A stretch of 64,000 bases of DNA from Rhizobium sp. P32RR-XVIII (GTDB lineage Bacteria; Pseudomonadota; Alphaproteobacteria; Rhizobiales; Rhizobiaceae): the NCBI RefSeq assembly GCF_012641395.1, contig NZ_JABAIH010000012.1, positions 89,614-153,613 of the forward strand, read 5' to 3'. The notes under the pieces were generated by a model, which was not told the origin of the DNA, ran no database searches, and worked only from the letters and a program-made list of their open reading frames with translations. The translations under genes were made by a program, and so were the position numbers. Positions within the stretch are counted from its first letter, which is position 1. Each line of letters begins with the position of its first letter. Of the stretch, positions 54,247 to 61,584 are shown one piece after another.

Positions 54247-54687
54247 TGCAGCCAGCCCACCGAACGACAGCCCCGATATCATCGAAGAGATCGATCCCGA
54301 TCCTGAGCCGACGCTGATCTGAACCGGCCGCATAGGTGCCTTCGCAGACGCATGCATGTGCATCATAGGATGACGGCAAGGAGGCCACGACCCAGACGGT
54401 GAGTCAAGTCGTGGCCTCCTTTTGCCCTGGAGGGGGCTACGAGGAGCGCTACCCCAGTAACCAAAACGCTTCCTCGTCATTCGAAACTTAGGCTGTTCGA
54501 TGTGACCGTGTAGTGGACCAAGGTCCAAGGGCTCCAACTCAGCTCCTTCGCTATCCTTTATCCTTGCCTCAAAAAGCATTATTGCCGATTGACTCCGTCG
54601 ACAAATGCGAACAATTAGAGAACAGACGAGCGGCCGTCTTTCTGAAAATCAGGGCACTGGAAACCTGTGACGAGGAGACGAGGACGC
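54247..54687. other. Gene-free stretch with one terminator
   Basis: 441 bases with no supported gene. A minus-strand open frame (54211-54579) has poor composition and overlaps the preceding gene, so it is not called. The stretch contains the strong hairpin described separately and AT-rich sequence near 54570-54620 that may carry the promoter of the next gene. Confidence 0.55.
54378..54424 (+). terminator. Strong hairpin with short T tract
   Basis: AAGGAGGCCACGAC (54378-54391) pairs perfectly with GTCGTGGCCTCCTT (54408-54421), a 14-bp stem, with TTTT at its right end. A probable terminator for the plus-strand gene ending at 54246. Confidence 0.7.
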
Positions 54688-54969
54688 ATGGCCGAAACGA
54701 TCGGCGAAGCAATGGATGCCGGTTGGGACCTTAAGGCCCGATGTGCATGGGGAAAGCATGAGGGTCTAAAGACCGTTCGAGCCTGCAGTTGGAATCAGGA
54801 TCTGGATATCGTCACCCTGGTTGCTACGCGAGGCCGGGATTTCCCGCTGTCGATGCTGTCGGAGCGGCTGCGCTGCCCGGTATGCGGCAGCCGGAGGGTG
54901 GCGGTGATGTTCATGCCGGCAGCGAAGCCGCCGCGAGCTATGACGATGAAACGGGAAAACCGGTGGTAG
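54688..54969 (+). CDS. Small Cys-containing protein with CPVCGS knuckle
   Basis: 93 residues. MAETIGEAMDAGWDLKARCA opens it; a middle beta-like part (LDIVTLVATRGRDFPLSML) follows, then RLRCPVCGSRRVAVMF with a CxxC pair, and a basic end. With one CxxC and other single Cys/His it may bind zinc with a partner. It starts just after an open stretch with GAGGAGACGAGG upstream. The following gene begins three bases after its stop, so they form an operon. Family unknown. Confidence 0.6.
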   Translation: MAETIGEAMDAGWDLKARCAWGKHEGLKTVRACSWNQDLDIVTLVATRGRDFPLSMLSERLRCPVCGSRRVAVMFMPAAKPPRAMTMKRENRW

Positions 54970-54972
54970 CCC

Positions 54973-55212
54973 ATGGCAAGGGAACGAAAGCCAGAGCGGA
55001 TTGGGCCTGGGGAGAAGCTCGGCGATATCATGAGCTGGGAGATTTTGTTCGCCATCTGCAAGTGTGAGCACTATGCCGAAGTCAATATCCGGACGCTCAG
55101 ACTGAAATGTGGAGGCGATGCCGTCCTGCGCAGGCTTGAACCCAAGCTGCGATGCAAGAAGTGTAGCGAGGCGGGGAAGTCTGGATTTTTCGTGATGAAG
55201 ATGCGGAGGTAA
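54973..55212 (+). CDS. Small zinc-ribbon-like protein
   Basis: 79 residues: basic N-terminus, then MSWEILFAICKCEHYAEVNI and CGG, ending in a second pair LRCKKCSEAGKSGFFVMKM. Two CxC/CxxC pairs separated by about 35 residues resemble a zinc ribbon. It follows the previous gene by three bases and precedes the next by four. No named domain. Confidence 0.6.
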   Translation: MARERKPERIGPGEKLGDIMSWEILFAICKCEHYAEVNIRTLRLKCGGDAVLRRLEPKLRCKKCSEAGKSGFFVMKMRR

Positions 55213-55216
55213 GGAA

Positions 55217-55420
55217 ATGCTTAGCGATGCTCATACATCGGCGGCTGGCGCCAACATCCACGAGAACCATCTGTGCGACCATGAGGACTCCGCCGGCATC
55301 CGCTGCACGGAATGGGGCTGCTACGGCTTCGAGGAGAGCAAGGCAATCACGCTCTGGTATTGCCGGAAGCATCAGCCGTTGAATTATCGCGGGCTGCCTC
55401 CGCATCGCTCTAATAGGTGA
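55217..55420 (+). CDS. Small Cys/His-rich protein
   Basis: 67 residues: HENHLCDHEDSAGIRCTEWG then CYGFEESKAITLWYCRKHQP. Four Cys and several His in a short span predict metal binding. It is the third of a tight cluster of three small Cys proteins (54688-55420), with start four bases after the previous stop and GGTAAGGAA ahead. Function unknown; rhizobial phages and plasmids carry similar proteins. Confidence 0.55.
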   Translation: MLSDAHTSAAGANIHENHLCDHEDSAGIRCTEWGCYGFEESKAITLWYCRKHQPLNYRGLPPHRSNR

Positions 55421-55426
55421 CCGTCT

Positions 55427-55540
55427 CTAAATCGGGATCGACGACGGCGTGTGTCCCATTCTCAAAGCGAGAACCAGCGCGGTCATAGCGAGGACCAAAC
55501 TGACAACGTAAAGGGCAACGTGGACAGAACTTTTGGACAT
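55427..55540 (-). CDS. Possible 37-residue membrane protein
   Basis: A short frame beginning MSKSSVHVALYVVSLVLAMT and ending in MGHTPSSIPI, with one clear membrane segment. No good ribosome site is seen, and the frame is open far upstream, so this is tentative. It lies opposite the zinc-ribbon cluster, before the broken nuclease gene. Confidence 0.35.
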   Translation of the reverse strand: MSKSSVHVALYVVSLVLAMTALVLALRMGHTPSSIPI

Positions 55541-55598
55541 TGCCGAAAGATAGTAGCGATGCTGGAAATTACAGGAGCGGCAGTTTGTCGCTCGCTCC

Positions 55599-56155
55599 AT
55601 GGGGGATGCATTGATAACCGAACTGCTGGTATGCGCGTCCATGATTGCCGTGGACGGCGATACGGTGAAATGCCTGCCGAGCGGGCAGAATATGCGATTG
55701 CTGGGAGAAGGTGTTCCATTCGTCTCGGGCATCGATACGCCGGAGATCGGATCGCACGCGAAGTGCGTCAAGGAATGGAAGCTGGCGTGAGCGTATGTCA
55801 CCGCCGGGAAGAAAGCCAGTAAGTGACCAGAGCACCCCCAAAACCCAATGCGATAAAGCCGATGAAAACGATGTATCGAAACCAGTCAGGCATGCTGAAA
55901 TCCATCTTTGAAATGGAGGCAGTTTAAAACTGCTGGTCTCAACGAATGGTTATGCGTGAGGTTAAAAAGCCACTCACGCGGAAAGGCATGATCGCGGTGG
56001 CGGCGTCACTATCGGAAAATCCGACAACGAACTTTCAACGTCGTGCGGTCTCCATAAAATAGGCTATGCCCACGGAAGAGATCGGCAAGACGCTGTTGCG
56101 GGAAGGCTCCGCTCGAGAGTGGCGGCCGGGGCATAGAAACGACTGGTGTGATTGA
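55599..56155 (+). pseudogene. Broken staphylococcal-nuclease-like (thermonuclease) gene
   Basis: The first 63 codons (55599-55790) contain IAVDGDTVKC, GQNMRLLGEGVPFVSGIDTP and EIGSHAKCVKE, the N-terminal half of an SNase domain with the DGDT and GIDTPE motifs, and then a TGA. The C-terminal half reappears in another stretch: 56066-56155 encodes GKTLLREGSAREWRPGHRND and WCD, the usual end of such proteins, after an in-frame TAG at 56060-56062. The stretch between (about 55790-56030) has lost recognisable homology and contains a possible membrane mini-gene on the other strand. The gene is probably dead. Confidence 0.6.
55798..55905 (-). CDS. Possible 35-residue membrane protein
   Basis: A frame beginning MDFSMPDWFRYIVFIGFIAL with a hydrophobic segment and ending TYWLSSRR. 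It has no convincing Shine-Dalgarno site and lies within the decayed middle of the nuclease gene. Only the topology supports it. Confidence 0.35.
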   Translation of the reverse strand: MDFSMPDWFRYIVFIGFIALGFGGALVTYWLSSRR

Positions 56156-56216
56156 CGCGGCGCTCTAACTCTCGATTTCGTAAACCGCCGTATTATGCGG
56201 GGGACCCCTAAGCTTA

Positions 56217-57911
56217 TTACTGTCGGAAGAGACTGAGAAGGATCTGCGGCGCGCTGTTGGCAATAGAAAGAGACTGAAGCGCAAGCTGCTGCTGCGTCTG
56301 CAGCGCGCTGAGCTTGGAGGACTCTTCTTCCATGTCCGCGTCCACGAGCTTGCCGACACCTGAACTGATGGAATCCATTAGCTTGCTGGTGAAGTCGGAT
56401 TGCATATCGATGCGTGACTTGACGGCACCAAGGGTCGTCGCCGCTGTGATCGTTTGTTGCAGCATGTTGTCGACGCCGCTGATATAAGCATCGATATCGG
56501 CGTTGCCCGTGATATCAACGTCGAGAAGGTTGAAGGTCGGCGCGTAACCGACGTTGTCATCGGCACCCAATACCCCAATGCGGCTTTTCAACCCGGCTTC
56601 GGGGTGGACGTCCGGGTCGAGGTCGTATCGGACCAGGATCGACTCCTTTGAGGCTGTGATACCGATCCCGTCCCTGTCGAAGAGGTAATTCATCAGATCG
56701 ACGAAATCGGATTGGCTCTTCACTTTACCGTCGCTGGAGCCGAGGGCGGCCATGACATCCGACTTGCTGAAGGTGATGGTCTTGTCTACGCCTGCTTCGT
56801 TGATCGAGATTGTCGCCTCGACGTCCCGTTTCATTTCGAAGGGGCCATCGTAAACACTGTATGTGTAAGCTCTATAGCCATAGGAGGGCGCGAGTGAATT
56901 CGCAAGGCCGCCTGTTGCGGCCCCCGCCAACGTCGAAGTTAGCTTCTTAAGCTCGAATGACGAGCCGGTTCCATCTACCTCTTTGCTGGAAATAGTGAGA
57001 TGGTTCGGTTCACCCGAGTAGGCACCCAAGTAAGCATCGTCTTTCAGAAGTTTACTGAGGACCGATGACCACTGGCCCGCGTTTGATATAACTCCGTTAA
57101 GTCCCGGAAGGATGCTATCGATAAAGCTGCGATTAATGGTGAAAGACTTGGTCACTCCAGCCCTAGGATTTGGCGTCGTCGCTGGATCATCTGCATCGAG
57201 CGTAAGGTCGAACGTAATTGCCGTCGTGTCATCAGTAAAAGTCAAAGGACCGGAAAACCAGAAATTCACCCCCCCCGAGGCTCCAGTAGTAGGGAAGTCG
57301 TACATGGTGTCTTTGAGCCCTCCTATCGTTCCCGGGCTCTTGTCGCTCGTCTGAAGAATACCGCCGCCTGAAACGTTAAGCAGCGATGTGGACGCGCTGT
57401 CCAAAGGGATTTTCGTAATGGAAACAGATCCATTCTCATTACGCACGAATCCAGCCGTGATGTAGGTTGTGCTAAGGGAAGTATCTTCAATGTCTTTCAG
57501 GTTGGTATCGAGCAAATTCACGCCATTGAAGCTTGCGGAAGATGCTATGGAGACAATCTGGCCCTTCAGCTGGTCCAGTTCGGTCTGGATTTTGTTTCTG
57601 TCTAGGCCCTGTTCTGTAGCTGCGACGAGCTTGGCACGAAACTGGCTTAAAACATCGACTGTTTGGCTCATGCCCTCATAGGCAGTGTCGATTGTCGCAG
57701 CGCCAAGACCGAGGGCGTCGTATACAGCGGAAGTCGCACCGTTGTCGGATCGCATGGTGGTCGCAATCGACCAATACGCGGCATTGTCGGAAGCCGTCTG
57801 AACTCGAAGGCCACTCGAAATGTGCTGTTGCGTGTTTTCCAAATCGGAGTTGACGGATCTCAGTGTCTGAAGAGCAGCAATGGCAGCGTAGTTTGTATTG
57901 ATGGAAGACAT
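56217..57911 (-). CDS. Long orphan flagellin
   Basis: Flagellin, the filament subunit. The N-terminal D0/D1 region (SSINTNYAAIAALQTLRSVN, ISSGLRVQTASDNAAYWSIA, RAKLVAATEQGLDRNKIQTE) and C-terminal helices (MQSDFTSKLMDSISSGVGKL, DADMEEESSKLSALQTQQQL, SIANSAPQILLSLFRQ) are complete. The start is the ATG at 57909-57911. At 564 residues it is much longer than usual rhizobial flagellins (about 320-430); the extra length lies in the surface-exposed middle (about 150-450). No other flagellar gene lies nearby, and the DNA looks less GC-rich than the core genes. Confidence 0.88.
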   Translation of the reverse strand: MSSINTNYAAIAALQTLRSVNSDLENTQQHISSGLRVQTASDNAAYWSIATTMRSDNGATSAVYDALGLGAATIDTAYEGMSQTVDVLSQFRAKLVAATEQGLDRNKIQTELDQLKGQIVSIASSASFNGVNLLDTNLKDIEDTSLSTTYITAGFVRNENGSVSITKIPLDSASTSLLNVSGGGILQTSDKSPGTIGGLKDTMYDFPTTGASGGVNFWFSGPLTFTDDTTAITFDLTLDADDPATTPNPRAGVTKSFTINRSFIDSILPGLNGVISNAGQWSSVLSKLLKDDAYLGAYSGEPNHLTISSKEVDGTGSSFELKKLTSTLAGAATGGLANSLAPSYGYRAYTYSVYDGPFEMKRDVEATISINEAGVDKTITFSKSDVMAALGSSDGKVKSQSDFVDLMNYLFDRDGIGITASKESILVRYDLDPDVHPEAGLKSRIGVLGADDNVGYAPTFNLLDVDITGNADIDAYISGVDNMLQQTITAATTLGAVKSRIDMQSDFTSKLMDSISSGVGKLVDADMEEESSKLSALQTQQQLALQSLSIANSAPQILLSLFRQ

Positions 57912-58089
57912 CAATGATCCGAAATGAAACTAGTGTTTATGCATTTGTGGGAAAATCGCGCTTCATGCACGCTGTGGATGCAATTTGGTCAGCAATGGTT
58001 AACAAAGTGAAACCAACTCGACCGTTAAATATCGCAACGGGCCAATGTCTCTGAGTCCGCGGTAGGCGTGAATGGGCTTGGAAAAACTG

Positions 58090-58227
58090 ATGAGCGATGA
58101 CGACAATTTCTCGGGTGAGCGGCGCGGGCCTGACTGGTGGATATGGCCAGTGATGGCGCTCGCTATGCTCGGAGCGATCGCCGGCGTCGTCGGCAGCTTG
58201 GCGAGGCTGTTCGGCTTCTTCGGATAA
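58090..58227 (+). CDS. 45-residue membrane protein
   Basis: MSDDDNFSGERRGPDWWIWP, then a hydrophobic segment MALAMLGAIAGVVGSLARL and FGFFG. A single membrane helix with an acidic, hydrophilic N-terminus. The ATG at 58090 follows TTGGAAAAACTG. It is divergent from the flagellin gene. Family unknown. Confidence 0.5.
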   Translation: MSDDDNFSGERRGPDWWIWPVMALAMLGAIAGVVGSLARLFGFFG

Positions 58228-58322
58228 CCGTCACTGTACGGTACTAGACCGGAACCTGCCTGCACTTTAGTTGTTTCTAATTTGATGCTAGACACTGCGT
58301 CCTTTCGGAGGAACGATGAGCG

Positions 58323-58559
58323 ATGGGGACCTTGCCAATGTACACGCAATATCATGCAAGGCGCGACGAAGACGGGACGTGGTCGATCGTCGACGTGAGG
58401 ACTGGCAGGATCGCTGTTATTGCTGAAGCCATGGCGCTCCAGCACCTTGATGAGACGACCGCTATGGAGATTATGGATGCCTTACACCCCCGCAAGCAAT
58501 CTCCACAGTTCGCACGGTCTCGTTTTCTCCGTACGGTATCGAACGGGAACGATCACTAA
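58323..58559 (+). CDS. Small hypothetical protein
   Basis: 78 residues: MYTQYHARRDEDGTWSIVDV then RTGRIAVIAEAMALQHLDET and AMEIMDALHP. It resembles short rhizobial proteins with a WSIVD...TG pattern that describe a small beta-sheet plus helix. GGAGGAACG lies 11 bases before the ATG at 58323; a second ATG five codons in is possible. A terminator follows at 58652. Confidence 0.6.
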   Translation: MGTLPMYTQYHARRDEDGTWSIVDVRTGRIAVIAEAMALQHLDETTAMEIMDALHPRKQSPQFARSRFLRTVSNGNDH

Positions 58560-58651
58560 CGCTGATCGTGGATGAGGTAGACCGCGCGGTAGGCTTCCTT
58601 ACCTCAGCCTGTGATGATGGTCTCATCGCCGCGCCGCCTGCATGTCCCTTA

Positions 58652-58678
58652 CCCGCCCCGCTTCGGTGGGCTCTTTTT
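58652..58678 (+). terminator. Terminator after the 58323 gene
   Basis: CCCGCC (58652-58657) and GGTGGG (58665-58670) pair around CCGCTTC, followed by CTCTTTTT. Oriented for the plus-strand gene ending at 58559. Confidence 0.65.
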
Positions 58679-59021
58679 GACTGTACGCTACCGGACGGGA
58701 ACGCTTGCCCCAGACTGATCGTTTGGTATTTGGGATCGCGTGGCGAGCTCACTGCTTTGACCCTTCCTTGCCCGCGGAAGGCCGCGCGGTCCTCTGGATC
58801 AGACTGTGCCGTGTGGTCAATTCCGCGTTGAATGGCTAGTGGATGCAGGAGGCGCGGCAAGGGCTCGCTTTTCCGTAGGAGCGGGCCCTTCGATCCTAGC
58901 CCTAATTGATTATTGACGAGCAGGCCTCCCCGGAGCTTTATTTTTAAGCGCTGTAGCCGCCAAGCACAGCACCGCGCCACGACATCTGGTCGGCGCCCCG
59001 ACCCGGCGATGTGGTACGCGA

Positions 59022-59059
59022 CAGGGCTCGCCATTTCTGACACGTTTGGGCGAGCCCTG
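59022..59059. repeat. Inverted repeat at the end of the lysis cassette
   Basis: CAGGGCTCGCC (59022-59032) and GGCGAGCCCTG (59049-59059) are perfect complements with a 16-base spacer. It lies a few bases below the last minus-strand phage gene (stop at 59066), so it is probably its terminator, without a T tract. Confidence 0.55.
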
Positions 59060-59065
59060 GTCGTA

Positions 59066-59416
59066 CTATCTCCCGATGACGATCGCGCCAATCCGCCGAA
59101 TAGCGTCCGCAAATGTGACGCCCATCGCCATCCCGCCAATGCCGATGACGCCGATCGCGCCAAGGCCCATCAGCTTCCAGCGCTTCACGTCGTCGGTCAC
59201 CGGCCGCATTTCGGATATATCCTCCTGGACGGCCGCGACGTTGCCCTCTACCTTGCCGACGCGATCGACGAGCAGATCCATGCGCTGGTGCATGGACGCC
59301 CGGCTATTGTCGGATTTGATCTCCGACTGGCGGAAGGCATCGCGCAAATTGCGAACCTCGGCAAGCACCTCGCCCATCTGCTGGTGCAGGCGAGGATCAA
59401 ATTCTGTCTGCGTCAA
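59066..59416 (-). CDS. DUF1515-type phage-associated membrane protein
   Basis: 116 residues: LTQTEFDPRLHQQMGEVLAE, a coiled-coil middle (MDLLVDRVGKVEGNVAAVQE, DVKRWK) and one membrane segment near the end (GLGAIGVIGIGGMAMGVTF). This matches DUF1515 proteins found next to lysis genes in rhizobial prophages. The start is a TTG at 59414-59416, overlapping the Rz1-like gene by four bases with GGGGG upstream. The frame extends further but would overlap more. Function unknown; a holin or spanin accessory role is possible. Confidence 0.65.
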   Translation of the reverse strand: MTQTEFDPRLHQQMGEVLAEVRNLRDAFRQSEIKSDNSRASMHQRMDLLVDRVGKVEGNVAAVQEDISEMRPVTDDVKRWKLMGLGAIGVIGIGGMAMGVTFADAIRRIGAIVIGR

Positions 59417-59706
59417 TGCCGTACCCCCGCATATCTCGTTTTCATGTCGCGGCCCCACGCCGCGCAGTCGTCGGCTTGACGATCGCGGTTGTCGGCGACG
59501 ATCTCCCAGCGCTTAAAGGTGATGACCCACGGCTCATCCCCGGGACGGACGCGGCCCATCTTGGCGACACACGCCGGCGGAAGGTCAGGGAATGGGGCCG
59601 ACGCCCTCGCCTGCCCTTGGACAGCGGCGGCGGCAGAAACGCGCTCGTCGACGCTCTGGCAGCTGGATAGAAGAACGGCGATAAAGATCAGTGCTGATCG
59701 AGCCAA
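59413..59706 (-). CDS. Rz1-like outer spanin lipoprotein
   Basis: 97 residues with lipobox FIAVLLSSCQS (Cys at about 16), a Pro-containing middle (FPDLPPACVAKMGRVRP), and no membrane helix beyond the signal. This fits the outer-membrane spanin subunit that partners Rz in outer-membrane fusion. The start is a TTG at 59704-59706, with GGAGG seven bases upstream, and it overlaps the Rz-like gene by 19 bases in another frame, as Rz/Rz1 pairs often do. Confidence 0.6.
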   Translation of the reverse strand: MARSALIFIAVLLSSCQSVDERVSAAAAVQGQARASAPFPDLPPACVAKMGRVRPGDEPWVITFKRWEIVADNRDRQADDCAAWGRDMKTRYAGVRH

Positions 59707-60038
59707 AGCATATCCTCCTCATTGGGCCGGGAGAGTTTGCCATTCTTGGCCGCCTCCGCCTTCAGGCGCTCTACTTCGGCGTCTGCCATCGCTTTCGCCC
59801 TCAGCGTGGCGTCTGCTCGCTTCAAAGCCTCTGTGCTGGCCTGATCAGCCAGGAGGCGCAAGCGGCGTTCCTCGGCCAACTGAGCGGCCAAGGCATCGCG
59901 CTCGAATGTCGTGACCATACCGGCGCGCGCTTCGCGAGCTGCGGACGGATAGCCGATGGCAACGGCATAGACGTGATGGAGGAGAAGGCCAGCGGCGATC
60001 CCGGCGCCCAGCTTGAGATAGTCGAAGATGCCGAACAT
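59688..60038 (-). CDS. Rz-like inner spanin
   Basis: 116 residues: N-terminal membrane anchor (YLKLGAGIAAGLLLHHVYAV), then a charged coiled coil (RDALAAQLAEERRLRLLADQ, AMADAEVERLKAEAAKNGKL). This is the i-spanin layout. Its ATG shares one base with the holin-like gene stop (TGATG), and the Rz1-like gene overlaps its end. Assignment rests on topology and position. Confidence 0.62.
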   Translation of the reverse strand: MFGIFDYLKLGAGIAAGLLLHHVYAVAIGYPSAAREARAGMVTTFERDALAAQLAEERRLRLLADQASTEALKRADATLRAKAMADAEVERLKAEAAKNGKLSRPNEEDMLWLDQH

Positions 60039-60328
60039 CAGGGTTCTACCTTCACACTGGCGTCAACGGTGCCTTGCTCGATCGCCTGCTGGACGATATC
60101 GGCCCTCTGCTTGTTCTTGCCGTCCCAGACAGCGCCAAAGACATAGCTGCCGACAATGCCGCCGTAGATCCACAGCAGGTTCGTCATTGCCGTATCGGAA
60201 AGAGCGATCGGCCGCCCCCGGACAGCTAGGTACGTCACGAGAGCCGCAATCCAGATCAGCGACAGGATGATGATCCGCCGGCGAACTGCCCAATCCGGCG
60301 AGGCCTTGTGGTCCATGAAGAACTTCAT
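60038..60328 (-). CDS. Putative holin
   Basis: 96 residues with two membrane segments (RRIIILSLIWIAALVTYLAV and MTNLLWIYGGIVGSYVFGAV) and charged ends, the class II holin layout. It lies directly below the endolysin (its ATG shares one base with the endolysin stop) and above the spanins. GTG at 60331 is an alternative start; AAGGAG precedes both. Position is the main evidence for function. Confidence 0.62.
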   Translation of the reverse strand: MKFFMDHKASPDWAVRRRIIILSLIWIAALVTYLAVRGRPIALSDTAMTNLLWIYGGIVGSYVFGAVWDGKNKQRADIVQQAIEQGTVDASVKVEP

Positions 60329-60852
60329 CACAGCAGCTCCTTGACGCGCTCCCGCATCTTCTCACCGCATGCCCTGGCGCCGACGGTCTTGGGGTCGAAC
60401 GGTAGGCGCGCCACGTCCCACTTGCCGCGCTGCTGGATGCCGAGGTTCGTCTGTACTTCGGCATGGGAAAGGATTGTCTTGTCGGTGACAGCGATGTGAT
60501 AGAAGGCCGCCAGATGCGCGATGACTTCCATCGCCCGGCTCCATTGCGTTTCGGTCATGGGGAACTTGCCGGCGTTGAACGGGCTTTCGACCGCCCCGGC
60601 CATGCAAGCCATGGAAACGCCGATGGAGCCGGTATTCGCGCGCAGGGTATGAGCTGCATAGTCGTCGTCGGCGGTACTCACGTTGTCGGCAATCGTGTGA
60701 TCGCCGCGGACTACGTTCCCATCGCCTTCGACGATGATGTGATAATGTTCCTTGTCGAGTTCGGAGCACTTATGGGCGCCGGCAGACCAATGAAGAATGA
60801 CACGGCTCATCTTCACCGGCTGGAGCCATTCCAGCGGAAGTCGGTACGTCAT
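60328..60852 (-). CDS. Phage endolysin, N-acetylmuramoyl-L-alanine amidase
   Basis: A 174-residue Amidase_2-type lysozyme (T7-like): VILHWSAGAHKCSELDKEHY with the first zinc His, then YHIIVEGDGNVVRG, a third region NTGSIGVSMACMAGA and LSHAEVQTNLGIQQRGKWD with later zinc-binding residues. No signal peptide, so export needs the holin. It is the first gene of the lysis cassette; a terminator lies just upstream on the same strand. Confidence 0.88.
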   Translation of the reverse strand: MTYRLPLEWLQPVKMSRVILHWSAGAHKCSELDKEHYHIIVEGDGNVVRGDHTIADNVSTADDDYAAHTLRANTGSIGVSMACMAGAVESPFNAGKFPMTETQWSRAMEVIAHLAAFYHIAVTDKTILSHAEVQTNLGIQQRGKWDVARLPFDPKTVGARACGEKMRERVKELL

Positions 60853-60882
60853 AACGATGTTCCTTGAGGTTAAGGCAGAAAC

Positions 60883-60908
60883 AAAAAAGGCCCCCGCGAG
60901 GGAGCCTT
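60883..60908 (-). terminator. Terminator between the His-rich protein gene and endolysin
   Basis: AAGGCCCCC (60887-60895) pairs with GGGAGCCTT (60900-60908) with one mismatch and a short GCGA loop; on the minus strand a T run (complement of 60883-60888) follows. It ends the 60952-61305 gene before the endolysin. Confidence 0.7.
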
Positions 60909-60951
60909 ATAGAAGCGAGGCAGCAGACATGCTGCTCGTGAGATAACCAAC

Positions 60952-61305
60952 CTAGCGGGAGTTAATCGCCCCACCGATAACGGCGCCGAGCGCGAAAGCT
61001 GCTACTGGGTACCAAAGCCCATCGCTGTGGCGTCGATACCCATGGCGGTGTTCGTGATACCCGCGATATCCGTGGTAGTAGCCGCGGCGACCGCGGTCAC
61101 CGTGAGCGTAGCGGTCATGCCAATCGTGCCTACCGTAGCCGTGATGTGGCCGCCCGTGATGGTCGTCGCGGACCTGAACCACACCCATATTTTCAACAAT
61201 TGCAGGACGAATAGACGGCAACGGAGCGGCAGAGACAGACGTCAAAGAAGTGGCGCCGAGACAAATCGCGACGATCCCGGTGCAAACTGCTTTCATCACA
61301 TTCAT
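60952..61305 (-). CDS. Exported Gly/His-rich protein
   Basis: 117 residues: signal peptide MNVMKAVCTGIVAICLGATS (cleavage near VSA-A), a short stem, a long His/Gly/Tyr/Arg stretch (about 48-95, DDHHGRPHHGYGRHDWHDRY), and a hydrophobic end LWYPVAAFALGAVIGGAINS. It resembles the BA14K group of small rhizobial exported proteins by layout. Metal binding by the His run is possible. It sits within the prophage region between lysis and acyltransferase genes. Confidence 0.65.
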   Translation of the reverse strand: MNVMKAVCTGIVAICLGATSLTSVSAAPLPSIRPAIVENMGVVQVRDDHHGRPHHGYGRHDWHDRYAHGDRGRRGYYHGYRGYHEHRHGYRRHSDGLWYPVAAFALGAVIGGAINSR

Positions 61306-61584
61306 TTTTATTTCCTTCGCTTATTATCGCGGGGGACGATGGGCCGGGCCCCCGATTAACGCAAGGTGAACACACCTCCCTGCGGCAAAAGGAGACAGGC
61401 AGGGCCCCAGACCCTATGCCGGGTCTCCGCACCGCCAACGCGAAGCGCCGCGTAGAAGTTTGAGCGGTTCAGTGGGCGGGGGAGACGCGCTCTTTCAGGT
61501 TGCTCACCCGCTAACGGTCGAGTTGCGTCATCTATGGCTAACTGATACCTACAAAGGATTATTTACGCCACAACGGGGGATGCA

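Larger units (their letters stand above)
58560..59065. other. Gene-free stretch at the left end of the prophage region
   Basis: 506 bases without a gene I can support. It contains a terminator (58652-58678), an inverted repeat (59022-59059), and sequence of no recognised type between. It is a likely place for the junction between host or accessory DNA and the prophage segment, but I see no att core or tRNA. Confidence 0.5.

Noticed and set aside
54211..54579. A 122-codon minus-strand frame
   Set aside because: It overlaps the end of the 53890 gene and the strong hairpin at 54378-54421; composition is not protein-like.
55953..56062. A 36-codon plus-strand frame in the middle of the broken nuclease
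   Set aside because: No ribosome site; probably a remnant of the decayed nuclease reading frame.
58471..59163. A 230-codon minus-strand frame across the gene-free stretch
   Set aside because: It runs through a terminator, an inverted repeat and the ends of two better genes, with Arg/Ser-rich composition.
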